DNA of 64,000 nt, from NCBI GenBank assembly GCA_021521415.1, contig JAIQDT010003577.1:1-64000 (forward strand). Direction: 5' to 3'. The stretch's first letter is position 1. Each line of letters starts with the position of its first letter. Positions 10,865 through 23,999 of this stretch are shown one piece after another. The position numbers and the translations under genes are program-made. The DNA is from Bidens hawaiensis. Its lineage: Eukaryota > Streptophyta > Magnoliopsida > Asterales > Asteraceae. The notes beneath the pieces are model-generated. The model worked only from the letters and a program-made list of their open reading frames with translations. It did no database searches and had not been told where the DNA came from.

Positions 10865-13800
10865 TAGGCATCTTTGAGGAAGCGGGATTTTTGGAGTCCT
10901 CGACCTTCCTTATGCGTTTGAGTGCATGCTCGGGTTCTTCCTCATCTTCCATTTGTTGAGAAGATCCACTAGTAGAAGGCTTTCTAGGATCCTTCCTATT
11001 CTTTTCGTTCTTTTTCTTCATCTTCCATTCACCCTCAACCTTGGAATCAGTTTCATTAGCCTCATCATCAGACTCCTGCTCATCATCACTATCATTATCA
11101 TCACCACCATCACTCCTCCTTCACCTAAAGCTTCCTCATCTGATTATGTTCCAGCAAACAAGCTGAACTTGGGACCCGAAGTTTCACCTTGATACTTGTA
11201 TCCTCGGCTTGGCTCCAACAAATCCTTAAATATTGTCTGCTTGACCATCTATGCATGTTGAGGCTTGGAAAAAGGTCTGGGAACCTCTGACATCGGATCA
11301 TCAAGTAACAATTACACGAACTTTACATACATCATCCAAGTACTGTCTGATAAGGCGTTGGCATACACGCGCAGGAAGAAGTGTATTGAATAGTTGAACT
11401 GGAATCTGTTAGTAAGACACCCTAGAATGCCAACTGTCACACCCCGACTAAAGGCGGCGGGACATGTCGTGATGTAACGATTGCCCATAAGTGCATGACA
11501 CTATTTAAAGCGACAATATTTAACAAACCCATTTAATTTCACAACATCGAAATGTCACATAACAATATTCATAAGACAAATATAACAAAATATAGCAAAT
11601 CATATATCGTTCATTTTGCTAATATCCTAAAGGTCTTGATGACGTTTTCTCCACACTCCATAATCAACCTAAATGCAAACCTTTAACATTTTATAAAATA
11701 AATATTATCAACACAAAGGTTGGTGAACAAATCATAGTTTTTGAACAAATATGTATATAATAAGAAAAGCCACAATCTTGTATACGAAACAAAAAATAAT
11801 AGCAATAATTTGGATAAAAAGTGAGATCACTAATAAGAATACATTAGTGACACCTTGCTATAAGGGGATGCCAAATAGTCTAGGATTTATAGTTATCGTT
11901 ATTAAGAATACATAAATGACACCTTGCTATAAGGGGATGCCAAATAGTCTAGGATTTATAGATCAACCAACCAAAAGCGATAAACACGTAAACACATGAG
12001 CATGTAAGCATATAACACCAAATCAAGCATTTATTTAAGTAAAGTATACAATAACGTTTGTGGTTTAAGACTCAAGTATAAATCATTTAATTTGAATAAG
12101 TATAAAATGTCACCCCCAAAACGAAAGGTGGAAAAACGGGGTATGAAAGCACTCACATTCAAGTAAGAAAACTTGATCGGAAAGGCGGGGAAACGGTAGG
12201 TCGGAGTTTAACGATCAAGGCCTAAATAAAAGTAAGAGCCTTGAATTAGAAGGGTTGTTTTAGGAAAACTTTAAAATAAAAGTTAAGAAATGTAAACAAT
12301 TAAAGTTAAGGTTTAAAATGTAAATAATTAAGAATTTATAACAATAGTCATTTAAAAATATAAGTTTGCTCGAAACCGGGTTAAAGTATCTAGCCTTAAT
12401 ATTTACTCAACCTATGTTGAGGAATAAGGCGGGTAAAAATGCAAGAATGCAAGTCCCTTTATAATAAGTGTTCGGGTTGTTGGTTCGGGTCTTGATAATT
12501 GGTCAAACCCCAAGTCAACTTTCCAAAATATTAAATGTTATGAGATAACTCATAAAATCAAGTAAGACTTAACCATGTATGTAGTTCTATTGTTTTAGAA
12601 GTAACAGCGTCCGTTAAGTGAGTGTTTGGTTTTGTCGGTCCAAACTTTGTTATGAGATCAAGTTGGATCCAACATTTCCAAGTACTTAAGAAAATAATTA
12701 AAATCAGTTTATAAAGTATTTTTAAAGATTTATACAAGTCTTGATAGCTAAAAAACACACTTGTGTGCCTTAAGCGAGTAAAAATCGGTTTAGTTCGGTT
12801 TGGTTCGGTTTCCATCTTACAACAAGTTCATATATGGTTTCCACATGCCCAAATATCAAAGAACTTGTATAATAATTTATAAATGATGATACTTAAGTTT
12901 TATAACCAAAAAGTTAACAGTAAAGTCTTTAAACGAAAGTTCGGTTTTCGGTTTGGATCTTGTTTCGGGTTAAGACCGAGGTTAGATTTCATAAACCCAT
13001 AACCATAGAACTTATATGAACAATTTTAGAAACTTGAATCTAACATAAAAACATGTTTAAACAATTATTTAACAAAACTAGTAAACAAGTTCGGTTTACG
13101 GTTTGGAGCTATTTACGGTTAAACCGAGGCTAGTCTCTTCAAACCCATAACAGTGGAACTTCATATATATGATATACAAACTAAAATGATCAGAATTTAA
13201 ATATGATTAATATGTATAAACAAGTTATATATATATATATATATCAAGGACACGAAGTCCTCCATGTAGCCTTGCCTTACAAGGCCCGAAACCTCGCCGA
13301 CCGAGACCGGAGAAGTAACCGCCAAAGGTAAAAAGGGGTGTATATTATATATATGTTGTACAACCTTATTCAAGTATTAATAAGACTACATAAGCTAATT
13401 AGAATGAAAGATTTAACTCAGTTTGACTTTTGGAAGTCAAACCTTCAAGAACACTAAAAATAACAACCCTAAATCTTTGTATTTGAGAGGGAATTGGGAG
13501 ATGTAGCAGGGGAAAATGAAGGGAAATGGTGGTGTATATATAGGGTAAGGATAAGGATCAAATATGGATGTAATTTACAAGAGTTTGCATGCAAAATGGG
13601 TCAAGACAAGATACAAAACAACAAACTAACAGACTGTTGCAGCTGGGCTGGTCGTGCCACGCGACGCCTGGCCCCCTCCCCCTTCGCGTAGCGCGATGGG
13701 GTGCTGGCTGGTGATTTTCCATTTTTCAGAAATGACAGTTTTGGCACCCCAAAGTTCGTTTTAAATGATTTTTATGCTTTTTAAGGACCGAAAATGATGT

Positions 13801-14229
13801 TTTCAAGACCCAACAAGTGTAAAACAATATTGTAACATAAAATCCATCATTTTGATTATATCTTAAGCTTCGTTTTACAAAACGGGTCGGTTTACACAAT
13901 AAATGAATACTAATCGAGACCCGAAATTGACGAATGTCACACCAACCCGGTACATCCTTAGTTTGTCAAAACCCCTTTTTCTGCTCAGATAAACACTTAG
14001 TAGTAATGTGAAACAGAAACTTCCAGTATGGAGGCAAATGCTTCTTCTCACAAGTCGTCCATTTTGCATCATACCCCATGTTATCAACAAATTCTTCAAA
14101 GTCCTTCTTATTAATATTGTCATGGAAGTGATCTGGAGCATCTTTGATGTTATGGGTAATAACAGGCATATTACGAATGTTATGCCTGAAGTCCATAATC
14201 CCAAGAAGCTCTTCAGCAATAAACTTCGT
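10865..14229 (-). pseudogene. diverged extra-ORF-like gene fragment, split by a solo LTR
   Basis: Read on the minus strand, 14229-13942 codes for a stretch including LPPYWKFLFHITTKCLSEQ. A one-base shift near 13975 interrupts it. The solo LTR 11435-13941 then intervenes. Coding resumes below 11434 with NRFQFNYSIHFFLRVYANAL, a part with PRPFSKPQHA, and an acidic then Lys-rich tail to about 10865. The order (W-K-F-L-H, then N-R-F-Q-F-N-S) parallels the N-terminal domain of the extra ORF in A, B and C, so I infer a distant member of that family. TTAACAG at about 14230-14236 (minus) looks like a splice acceptor just upstream. Function unknown; several stops make it non-functional. Confidence 0.5.
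11435..13941 (-). repeat. solo LTR of Ty3/gypsy (Tekay-like) family, copy 1
   Basis: Begins TGTCACACC and ends GAATGTCACA on the plus strand, the same ends as the LTRs of the full gypsy element at 30925-41500. It is flanked by an exact 5-bp target duplication, CCAAC (11430-11434 and 13942-13946). No internal region is attached, so it is a solo LTR made by recombination between two LTRs. It carries a direct subrepeat of about 65-70 bp at 11830-11962 and a TATATATA stretch near 13535 on the minus strand. A (TA)n run is near 13228-13244. Confidence 0.93.
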
Positions 14230-15392
14230 CTGTTAAGTTGACAAAAAAGATTATATTAAGCTTCCTTGGTAACACATAAAAGAATGCAAACAATTAATAA
14301 TATATTTAAAAAAATCAAAGAACAAAATTTTTACCATGTTGGGTGTTGTTTAAGTCTCTTAGCAAAAATGCTTCCAATAAAAATCATGCCAACAAATAAC
14401 AAAGTGTATTAGATAAAAAGAATGAGTGGATGACATGTGTAGCAAGATACAGTTAATCTTTCAAACACATATAAATTATCAAAATTCAAATATGCAAATA
14501 AGCAATCTCTTAAATATAACTCACTTCAACACCAAAACATGAAGCAAAAATACATCAGAAACATGTAGTCATTTACCATTAAAAGAAAAAATTAATATAT
14601 GGCATGTAGTTAACTGTTCATCAACTTAAGATCAATAGTAGACATAAGAGAAAGGAAAAAAAAGAAACTTGAACATTAGCAGGACATCCATCTAAATATA
14701 CAACCACACAACAAAAGATCTTAAAGGTGACTCGAAACATGAAAACAATTGGTGAATAAGATTAAACCCTAATAAACCCTACAAATCTAAATAAAAACTG
14801 CCGATTTCGTTTAGGATTATTAGATTGCCAACAAATGATGATAACTAAACCAAACTTGACAATTATGCAAAACCCTCTAATTAAATTTACTTGCACTCCA
14901 AGATTCCTTCCATGTACCACATGCCATATATAATTAAAGGCTAATTCAGTAATTAAACTACAGCAAAGTTTGAATGAGCAAGGTTTCTTCAATAGTTGTA
15001 CTACATCAAATTCTTTCATCTTTGAGATCAAACTCAAAATAAAACAAAAACATTTGAAACTTTTTGTTCGAGTTTTTTACTTTAGTCTAATATGTTATGA
15101 GCGTTTGGTGGAGATGTTACTTCATTTGTTTACCCTTCTTTTTTTTTTCTAAACTATGCATTTGTTCAAATGCGAACAAACTGATGTACGGTACATGAAC
15201 TTTCATTAAAATAATTTAAATTCACAAAGATTGTAGAATACGAGAATTCATTAATATGGTTTGGATTGAAAAAGAAAGAGATACCAGGATTGTATGGAGA
15301 ATGTGGTCCAATTCTTTTTGTCCTTTCAAAGCTTAGTCCTGTTTGGTATGGAGATCTTTAGTTTTGGTTAAAACATTAGTAGAGTTAGCTAG
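14230..15392. other. AT-rich DNA, no gene seen
   Basis: No coding potential beyond short chance frames. It may include intron sequence of the broken gene that ends at 14229, but no donor site could be fixed. Confidence 0.5.
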
Positions 15393-16590
15393 TGTTAGGA
15401 ACAAAGCGGCGACGCAAAATAAAAAACACACACGCACAAACAATAAACACGCAGAGATAGAAAATAAACAAACACGAAACAAGAAATTTATTTGGTTCCG
15501 TCCTAGCAGGGAACGTACATACCAATTTAGTGTTATAAAGACGTTCCTCGCTAATATCATCATGATTCTCGAAGTCATGCGCGGTAGCAATACCAAACAA
15601 AATACGACGAGTAATCCACAAGATAACTCTAATGGAGGTATATATACTAACCTAATTAGGGTCTCTAAGTTAGTCCCCAAGATAACTCTAATGGACCTAA
15701 TTAAAATAGGCCCACAAGGCCTTCACAAACCCTAAAAACCTCCCGCATAAAGGCCTTGAGAATTCTTCAGCCCACCAAAAGCACAAAACAACCCATCAAC
15801 AGTAACTCTAGTAATCTTCAATAAACAAGTCTTCCAACCTCTAGTTCTCATAAACAAGCCAAGACTTCAGTAAAAGTAATCCACCAAGCTCCTGTTCCAA
15901 AAATAAGTTAAAACTTCAGCAATAGAAGTTCTCTAAGCCTTCAGTTCTCCATGAACAATCTAAGATTTCAAATAATCCACCTAGTTGCAGTGTCTCTCTT
16001 CATCATAAATGAAAGGCTCATTGAAATTCCCCGAGGGCTTCAATCCAATCATTACCAGACCCAGCAATAGCCAAACCACCAATGACTCATCATGCATCTC
16101 ATCTGGCTTTAGAGACTTTAGACGAAACAACACTCTCCACAACAACAAGCACCCCAGAGAGAATTTTTACCATTCGGAATTCCGGTCTCAAAACCAAACG
16201 TCACTATGTAACTGTTTCGGAACACTTTTCGTGCTCCCTACTGTTAAAAAATCCACTTCCATGGTTTAAACCTCCGAATGCACTCAACCTAACATCCCCA
16301 TGGTTTCGGAATTCATGATTATAAAATGAATCCCCTTAGCTTTACCTGATTCAGTGAGCTTAGAATTTACTACTTGGAAGTTGGTTCACTACTTCCAGGG
16401 ATATGTAAGCATATATTTTCCCAAAGTCTTCAATAACCAATTCACTGATGCTTCATTGAAGTATGTAACAAGAAAATGATGCACAACAGAATCTTGAACA
16501 CATGAATCTTCACTGCCTTCAATGAACCCAATGCATCACCACAGACATATTCTCATTGGACATTGACTCTAAAGAAATCTAGAGCATGCG
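15393..16590. other. possible decayed LTR-retrotransposon remnant
   Basis: TGTTAGGAAC at 15393 resembles the terminus of some copia LTRs on the minus strand, and the following 200 bases are A/C-rich with GGTTCCGTCC. The rest (15700-16590) holds Pro/Ser/Asn-rich short frames with no recognisable domain. No second LTR or target duplication was found, so the assignment is weak. Confidence 0.25.
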
Positions 16591-17386
16591 TGATGTATGC
16601 GTAAAAAGCGTTAATTTCTATGATTTGTTTTCACACAAGATTTGTGTTTTAAATTTATTAAAATGATTTCTACTAAGACTAAACCACACACATATAGGCA
16701 AGTGTACATATCATATATGTAGAATAGTATTGGTAAGAACCAAGTATCGATCCGTGGACACGAATGATTTCTAATAATAAATCTTTATTCTAAATTAAGC
16801 GGAATTAATAATCATTTAAGGTTGTTTTAAACTAATTCTTTTAAATTAAAGTAAAGTAAAGTAAAATATATGAGCAAATAGATGGATTTTAGACGAGAAA
16901 ATCAATATATAAAGGTTACCATCTAAATCAAGAATCCAATAAACTCTTCTTTGATGATTAAGGTGAATAACTTGCTTTAATAATATATGATAAAATAACC
17001 CCTCATTCCTAAGTGAATCACCCTATGATATTAAAGTAGAATACATAACTTTATGTCTAACACGAAAATGTCAATTTAAATAACCAAGTACTTTTAGTGA
17101 AGTATAAAGATTAGGATTGACTGATTTCTCAAACACAAATTCTAACAACTTTGGGCGGTTATAGTTTATTCACACAACCTCCTCTTGGTTGATTTAAGTC
17201 GACTGTAATTACACATTCCTTTAACATATGATTTATTTAACTAGCATGACAACCTAATCAATCGTACTTAACAATGTTGTTTTTACCAAGACTAGAGAAA
17301 ATGATCATAGCATGTATCTCATCTTTTCAAAGTTAATGAAATATGTTTTGGATAAAATATCAAGATTTTCTTTTTACTATTCCTAG

Positions 17387-19834
17387 TGTCACACCCCGAC
17401 CAAAGACGGCGGAACATGCCGAGGTGTAACGATTGCCCATAAGCGCATGACACTATTTTAAGCGACAATATTTAACAAGTCATTTCATTTCACAACATCG
17501 AAAATATCACATAACAATAATCATATGTCAAATACAACAAAATATAACAAAATATAGCAAATGAAATATTGTTCATTTTTGCTAATAACCTAAAGTCTTG
17601 ACAACGTTTTCGTCACGATCTAGAGTCAACCTAGATGCAAACATGTAACATTTCATAAAATAAAGTTTGTCAACACAAAGGTTGGTGAGCAATTCATAGT
17701 TTTTGAACATATATGTATATAATAGAAAAGCCACAATCTTGTATACGAAACAACAAATAAATAGCAATAATTTGGATAATATGAGGTCGCTAATAATAAT
17801 ATATTAGCGGCACCATCTATAAGAGAAAACCAAATAGATTTGGATTTCATGAGGTCGTTAATAAGAATACATTAACGGCACCGTGCTATAAGAGAATACC
17901 AGATAGTTCACGAATTTATGAATCAACCTTCCAAAAGCGATAAACACATAAGCATATAATCATGTAAGCATAGAACACCAAATAGAGCATTTATTTAAGT
18001 AAAGTATACAATAAAGTTTGTGGTTTAAGACTCAAGTATAAAGCATTTGATTTGAATAAGTATGAAATGTCACCCCAAAACAAAATATAGAAAACGGGGT
18101 ATGAAGTTACTCACGTTCAAGTAATAAACTTGAAAGATTGATTATTTGGAGATTTTCCGGAACGACGAGTTTAACGTATGAAGCCTAAATAAAAGAAAGT
18201 CTTGGATTTAGAAAGGTTGCCTTGAAGATCTTTAAATAAAATAATTATTTCAAAAAGTAAACAATTTAAAGTTGGAGGTTTAAAATGTAACTATTTAAGA
18301 ATTTATAATAATAACCCTTTTAAAAATGTAAGTTTGCTCAAAACCGGGTTAAAGTATCTAACATTAATATTTACTTAACCTATGTTAAGTAATAAGGTGA
18401 GAAAATGCTAAATGAAAGTTCCTTTGGGACAAAGATACTAAAACGGGTCTTTAGCGAGTGTTCGAGTTGTTGGTTCGGGTCTTGATAACTGGTCAAACCC
18501 AAAGTCAACTTTACAAAATAATGAATGTTATGAGATAACTCAATAAAACTTTATAAGACTTAACCAAGTATGTAGATCTATTGTTTTAGAACTAACAACG
18601 TACGTTAAGCGAGTATTCGGTTTTGTCGGTCCACACTATGTTATGAGATCAAGTTGGATCCAACATTTCCATGTACTTAAGAAAATAATTAAAATCGGAT
18701 TGGTTCGTTTCCTTGATGGTCACCACATGCCCAAATATCATAAATCTTGTATAATAATTTATAAATGAGAAATATTTAAGTTTTACAACTAAAAAGTTAA
18801 CAACAAGTCTTTTAAGCAAAAGTATCAGTTTAGTTCAGTTTCCATCTCCCAACGAGTTCATAGATGGATTCCACATGCTTAATATCAAAGAACTTGTAAA
18901 AATGATTTTAGAAACTCAAATCTAACATGTTTAAACAACTATTTTTAACAAAACTAGTAAGCAAAAGTTCGGGTTCTGGTTTAGAGCTAATGCGGTTAAA
19001 CCGAAGCATAGACTCTTAGAACCCACACCATGGAACTTGTAAATAAACTAAAATGAGCAAAAGTTAGTCATAAATAATATGTGCAAACAAGTTATGTGTG
19101 TGTGTATATCAAGAACACGAAGTCCTCCATAAAGCCTTGCCTTACGAGGTTGAAACTTAACCGATCGGAACCGGAGAAGTAACTACCAAAGGAAACAAGG
19201 GATGAGTATTATATATATGTTGTACCACCATATTCGAGTATTAGTAAGACTACATAACCTAAAAAGAATGAAAGATGAAGCTTGGTTTGACATTTGGAAG
19301 TCAAACCTTCAAGAATACATAAATAACAACCTTGAATCTATGGAGTTTTGAGAGAGTTTTTGGAGATGTAGCAAATGTGAAAATTAAGGAGATGGGTGTG
19401 TATATATAGGGTAAGTGTCAAAGCTTATTTACAAGGTTCTCTTTTATGTTTTATATGAAAATAGGCTGGTTAAACAAACAAGCAAAGCATAAAACAACAA
19501 ACTAAAACGAAATGGTGTACAGGGGGTCCTAGACGCCGCAGGCCTCCCCTTGGCCCTCTGGTCGCGCGACGCGGCGTGCACAGGAGGGCTGGACCAGCTC
19601 GTCTAGTGGTTCGTTTCGCGTTCAGAAGTTCGTTTTTGATGTAATTTGCTCTTTTTAAGTTCGTTTTCGAATCCGTAAAAGAGCTTTTTCAAATTAAACA
19701 AATGGGAACAATTTGGTAACATAAAATCCAATATTTTATATATCATGAGTTTCGGTTTACAAAACGGGTCGGTGTACAACATAAAACAATGCATAAACGA
19801 ATACAAACAAGACCCGAAATTGATGAATGTCACA
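17387..19834 (-). repeat. solo LTR of Ty3/gypsy (Tekay-like) family, copy 2
   Basis: Same termini (TGTCACACC ... AATGTCACA) as copy 1 and the full element. Flanked by exact 5-bp target duplications CCTAG at 17382-17386 and 19835-19839. It has lost some parts relative to the LTRs at 30925 and 39085 and differs at many bases, so it is an older insertion. No internal sequence. Confidence 0.93.
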
Positions 19835-20456
19835 CCTAGTTTCCATGAACATGATTGAATCATGAATGATTATAAAAATTTGTTTTAAAGATTTTAATCA
19901 TCAATCTTGAATTAACGGATTATGATGACAAAACATATTTCATCAAAGGTTAATTGCAAAATAATCATGTACTTCAAAAACTAATCACATATTCAATATA
20001 ATCATAAGTTGGAATCAAATTTCAGCATAGAATTATAATGCAAATGGAATTTTAGCTCATGATAAGCAAGACAATGAACATCAAAGAAGATGAAGATAAC
20101 AAACACATGATTAACCTGGAGCAATCTAACCAATATTGGTGATGAATCTTCCTTCTTCAATGGTGATAAATGATAATGATGATGATGAATGCCTCCAAGC
20201 CTTTAAACTCTCCAATGGATCTTCAATTTTAAGTGTTAAGTGAGTGTTTTTAAGTGAGAAACCGGTCCAAACCCTCTCCAAGCGCACCTCTTGCAACGGA
20301 ACATGCAATCTATTGCAACGTGCCTACTGGGCACGACCCCGTGTCCAGCTGTCCATGTGCATTAATTGCTTGTCAGATCGTACATTTGATGACTTAGCAC
20401 AGGGGCATGTTGGATGAGTCACATGGGTGTGTTTTGGATGCCAGATTCTTATATTT

Positions 20457-20645
20457 TTGTCTTTTCTTGGAAAGGTGACCAAGGGGGTGTGCTAGGTGAG
20501 ACACGACCCCGTATCCACTTCATCATATTTTGTCTTTTCTTGTAAAGGTGACCATGGTCCACGGGAGTGTGCTAGGTGAGACATGGCCTTGTGTTGGATT
20601 CATTAGATTTTGTCTTTTCTTAGAAAGGTGACCACATATGTGTGC
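20457..20645. repeat. imperfect tandem repeat, three units of 70-80 bp
   Basis: Units begin with TTTGTCTTTTCTT near 20457, 20528 and 20608, each followed by AAAGGTGACCA, then (first two) GTGTGCTAGGTGAGACA. No coding sense. Confidence 0.75.
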
Positions 20646-20880
20646 TTCTTGAACATGGGGGTGTGTTAAATTGACTGATACACAATTTCTTCATTTTTCT
20701 TCACTTTTCTTCGTGTATCCACTCGTTTCTTTGTTTGAGACTGGAATAAAAAATAGAAATTAACATAATAAGTAGCTATTTAAACTAGCTATTGTTATAA
20801 AAGATTGTATTTTGGAAATTATTTTATGCTTAAAAGATGTATATTTTCATATACATCAATATCCCACATGTAGGTCTCCC

Positions 20881-22062
20881 AAAACCGGATTTAAAAAAAC
20901 GAAAGGATTTGCTCTCGATAAACGATCGAGACGGGTGCATGAAATCATACGATTAAACATAAAATATAAAGATAAGATAGAGGATAAATAGATAATATAA
21001 ACCATCTCATAATCGGTAACAAAAGATATAAAATTTTAAACGAACCGGCTCCACCCAAGGTGAGCTCCCCTTTGGTGGGTGATTTACACCAGGAAAACAC
21101 GCAAAAACGAAATACAAATGTCCTATTTATAGCTAAACACATTCCATCTAGAAGCTTTCTCCCTATTGAAGGTGCACATGTGCATTCAATCACTCGTATC
21201 GCATTCGGATTGTTCGCTGATGTGTGGTTTAAAGAACATGTTTTAAGTGCTCAATATTATGTGTTTTAATTTATTATCTACATCGAACACGATTACTTTG
21301 AGTGTTTTATGTTTACAGGTACTTGGACCTTAATAGAGTTGATTTGGTGTACATAGGAGGGCAAGAGATCAAGTTATGGATGGAGGAATGCAACGGGGAG
21401 TTCGAGACGATGAAGAAGATTGATAAATATAAAAATTACATAATCTGGTACTGTAGAAACCATAGGCTACAGGTACCAGACCGTAGCCTACGGGTCTGGC
21501 TGATGATTTGTCACTGTAAAGCAGAGAGTGAAGCCCTTAGCCTACGATAAGGTCATAAGCTACGGTTCCAGCCGTAGGCTACGGCTGGGTCTGAAGGGAA
21601 TTCATATTTTTTTTATTTTTCTTTCATATTAAAACCCATGTAACCCTAAAGTCGATCATTCTTCATATCCTATCATCCTTGGGAGATATTGGAGCCGTCA
21701 TACACCATCCTAACACCCTTGAATCACCATAATCATCCATGCTTTCATCATTCCACTCCATAATCAAGCTTATTAAGATGAAGATGTAAGGCTAAACCAT
21801 TTGTAACCATCTATGTGAGTAGGGTTGTGATTTTGGTTAGACTTTTGATGTTTTAAACCTTGGTATTGGATTTGGATTTGATATACCATTCGGTTAGTTA
21901 ACTTTTGATGTTTGTTTGTGCAATTACACAGTTTTTCGTAACTGAATGCTTTGAAGTTTTAACAGTTAATTGATGTGAGGTCATCAACTTTTAGGATCAG
22001 GTTATTAAAGTCATTAACTCGTTTATCTTTAATCATTATGCCGATTGCATTTATCAAACCCT
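20881..22062. other. unassigned region with CCGTAGGCTACGG inverted motifs
   Basis: No recognised gene. An open frame at 21302-21550 has no known domain. From 21465 to 21595 there are four variants of a CCGTAGCCTACGG / CCGTAGGCTACGG motif in both orientations. The remainder is AT-rich. Confidence 0.4.
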
Positions 22063-22070
22063 AAAACTGG

Positions 22071-22847
22071 TAGGGATGGCAATGGGTCGGGTTTGGGACG
22101 GGTCTAGGTATTCCCAGACCCATCCCAAACCCGTCGGGTATTCATCGGGTAATTACCCGTTGGGTTTCAGAGATACCCATCGGTTTTCCTATCAGGTTTT
22201 GAGGAAAAAATGTTTGACTGCTGAAAAGAATGGATTATAAACCAATTGATAGACCATAAATCTAGTCTTTCCCCTGATTCTAAATATCTATGTGATATAT
22301 CATTCACAGTATCAGAAACACATCTTGATTCTAACTAATGTGATAAGTAACTAGAATAAATCGTAATTCCAATGATTGCATAAGTAAACAAGCAAACTAA
22401 AATATTGAAATATGTGTTCAACAAGAGATAAGAATAAGAAGATCGGAATAATCGACCAATGGAAGAGGAGGCTGGAACTTGGAAGCCGGCGTTTACTTGT
22501 TTAGATTTAGAAATAGAAAGGTCGGCATTTTTGTTAATAGATTAGATATGGAAACCAAGAGTCTGACTTCTATTGATTGAAAATATACTTGAAAACTAGA
22601 ATACGTATAAATATTTAAAATACATATATAAAGAAGTTATGTCGGGTATATAATCGGGTAAATGGGTAAATGTTATCGGGTAATCGGGTAATTTAGAAAT
22701 CCCAAACCCGTCCCAAACCCGCGAAACATTTTAAAACCCGTCCAAACACATCCCAAACCCTAATGGGACGGGTTATACCCGTCAACCCGTCCCAATTATC
22801 TCGGGTTTCAGGTTTACCCATTGGGTTCAGGTTTTATTGTCATCCCT
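22071..22847. mobile_element. non-autonomous hAT-like element (777 bp)
   Basis: Ends TAGGGATGGCAAT and (inverse) AGGGATGACAAT form imperfect terminal inverted repeats, with GGGTCGGGT / ACCCGTC subterminal repeats. The flanking 8-bp sites AAAACTGG (22063-22070) and AAAACCGG (22848-22855) match at 7 of 8, the size expected of hAT. No transposase frame inside. Confidence 0.75.
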
Positions 22848-22855
22848 AAAACCGG

Positions 22856-23300
22856 TAACAATTAGGTTATTATTCATTTAAACCAATTGTTCGGATGAAG
22901 TTATGTCAGTAAGGTCAAATATTTAGTCTTTTGATTATAGGTTTAAACAAACAAGTTTTACAAATAGGTTTAATCAATTGGTCTAGTCTGCTTCACAACT
23001 TGAAACCTAAAGTTGGTTATTTTCTCATAATTGTTTACAACACCTTAAGACTTACGTTTCTTTCTCAATACATATTCGGTTGAATTATCAGGCTCACTAG
23101 AAGATGAAATGAGGTCGACAACGTTTAATTTAATGGATGAATCGATGAGGTCTACCGAAACGATGTCTGACAATGTTTAGCTTCTGCAATTCTTTTGTTA
23201 GAATTATGATATACTGCCTTTTTATACGAGTTAATCTTGTTGGCCTCATTTGAAAAAACCTCGAAAATGTGTAATTGCTTATACAATCCGAAGAAAAGTT
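22856..23300. other. AT-rich DNA, no gene seen
   Basis: I see no coding, RNA or repeat signal between the two hAT-like elements. Confidence 0.5.
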
Positions 23301-23308
23301 CTTTTAAC

Positions 23309-23411
23309 CAATGTTTTCAGAACCGGACCGGCCATCGACCCGAACACCTTACCGGGTCAAAGGTCAGACCGACCCGGGAGGTCGGACCGGAAATCAACCC
23401 GGCGACGTCAT

Positions 23412-23443
<32 letters not shown>

Positions 23444-23991
23444 ACCAAGGTTTGTTAAAAATATAAAAGTTAAGAAACAAGAAAACAAAACTACACATTA
23501 GAATAAGTTTAGGGTCAAGTTTAATATAAATATAACCTTGAAGGTATAAAATGTAACTTAGTAAAACGATAATAAAAGCCCGTGCTCATATGGAAGTTTT
23601 ATGTATCAAACCCTAAATAAAAGTCACATCTGCCGCCTCCATCGCTTCACCATCTTCATCATTGAAGTTTTATGGAAGTTTTATGGTTAAATCACTTCAC
23701 CATCTTCATCTCCTTCTGATCTCTACACCTCTTTCTCATTCACAGTCCCCATTTTTATACTCGCCGGATGTGCGGTGGCCGGAATTTTGACCGATTTTCT
23801 CAAACTGGATAAAAGAATTTATTATCATTTTAAAAAGAACAAATCTGCATGTCCGACCGCCAGGTCACCGGGTCCGGTCCAACCGGCGCCCGTGCAGACC
23901 GGCCTGCCCAATAGAAAACGGGTTATACACCCCGACCCGGACCGTATTAAGGCCGGGTCCCGGCCGGGCCGAGTCGGGTTTCAAAACCATG
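23309..23991. mobile_element. non-autonomous hAT-like element (683 bp)
   Basis: Terminal repeats CAATGTTTTCAGAACCGGAC and the inverse of ...GTCGGGTTTCAAAACCATG. Exact 8-bp target duplication CTTTTAAC at 23301-23308 and 23992-23999. Subterminal CCGGGTC-rich GC blocks at both ends contrast with an AT-rich core that holds a (TAA)n run at about 23412-23443. Confidence 0.85.
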
Positions 23992-23999
23992 CTTTTAAC

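Larger units (their letters stand above)
16591..20880. other. unassigned non-coding sequence interrupted by solo LTR 2
   Basis: Outside the solo LTR (17387-19834) the flanks at 16591-17386 and 19840-20880 join across its target site into one stretch without coding potential. The right flank holds ACACGACCCCGTGTCC-like phrases and a 70-80-bp tandem repeat. Such phrases recall long LTRs of Tat/Ogre-type gypsy elements, but I saw neither ends nor proteins that would prove this. Confidence 0.3.

Noticed and set aside
10926..11192. A hydrophobic plus-strand protein
   Set aside because: It is antisense to an acidic and Lys-rich coding fragment on the minus strand; its hydrophobicity comes from TC-rich codons.
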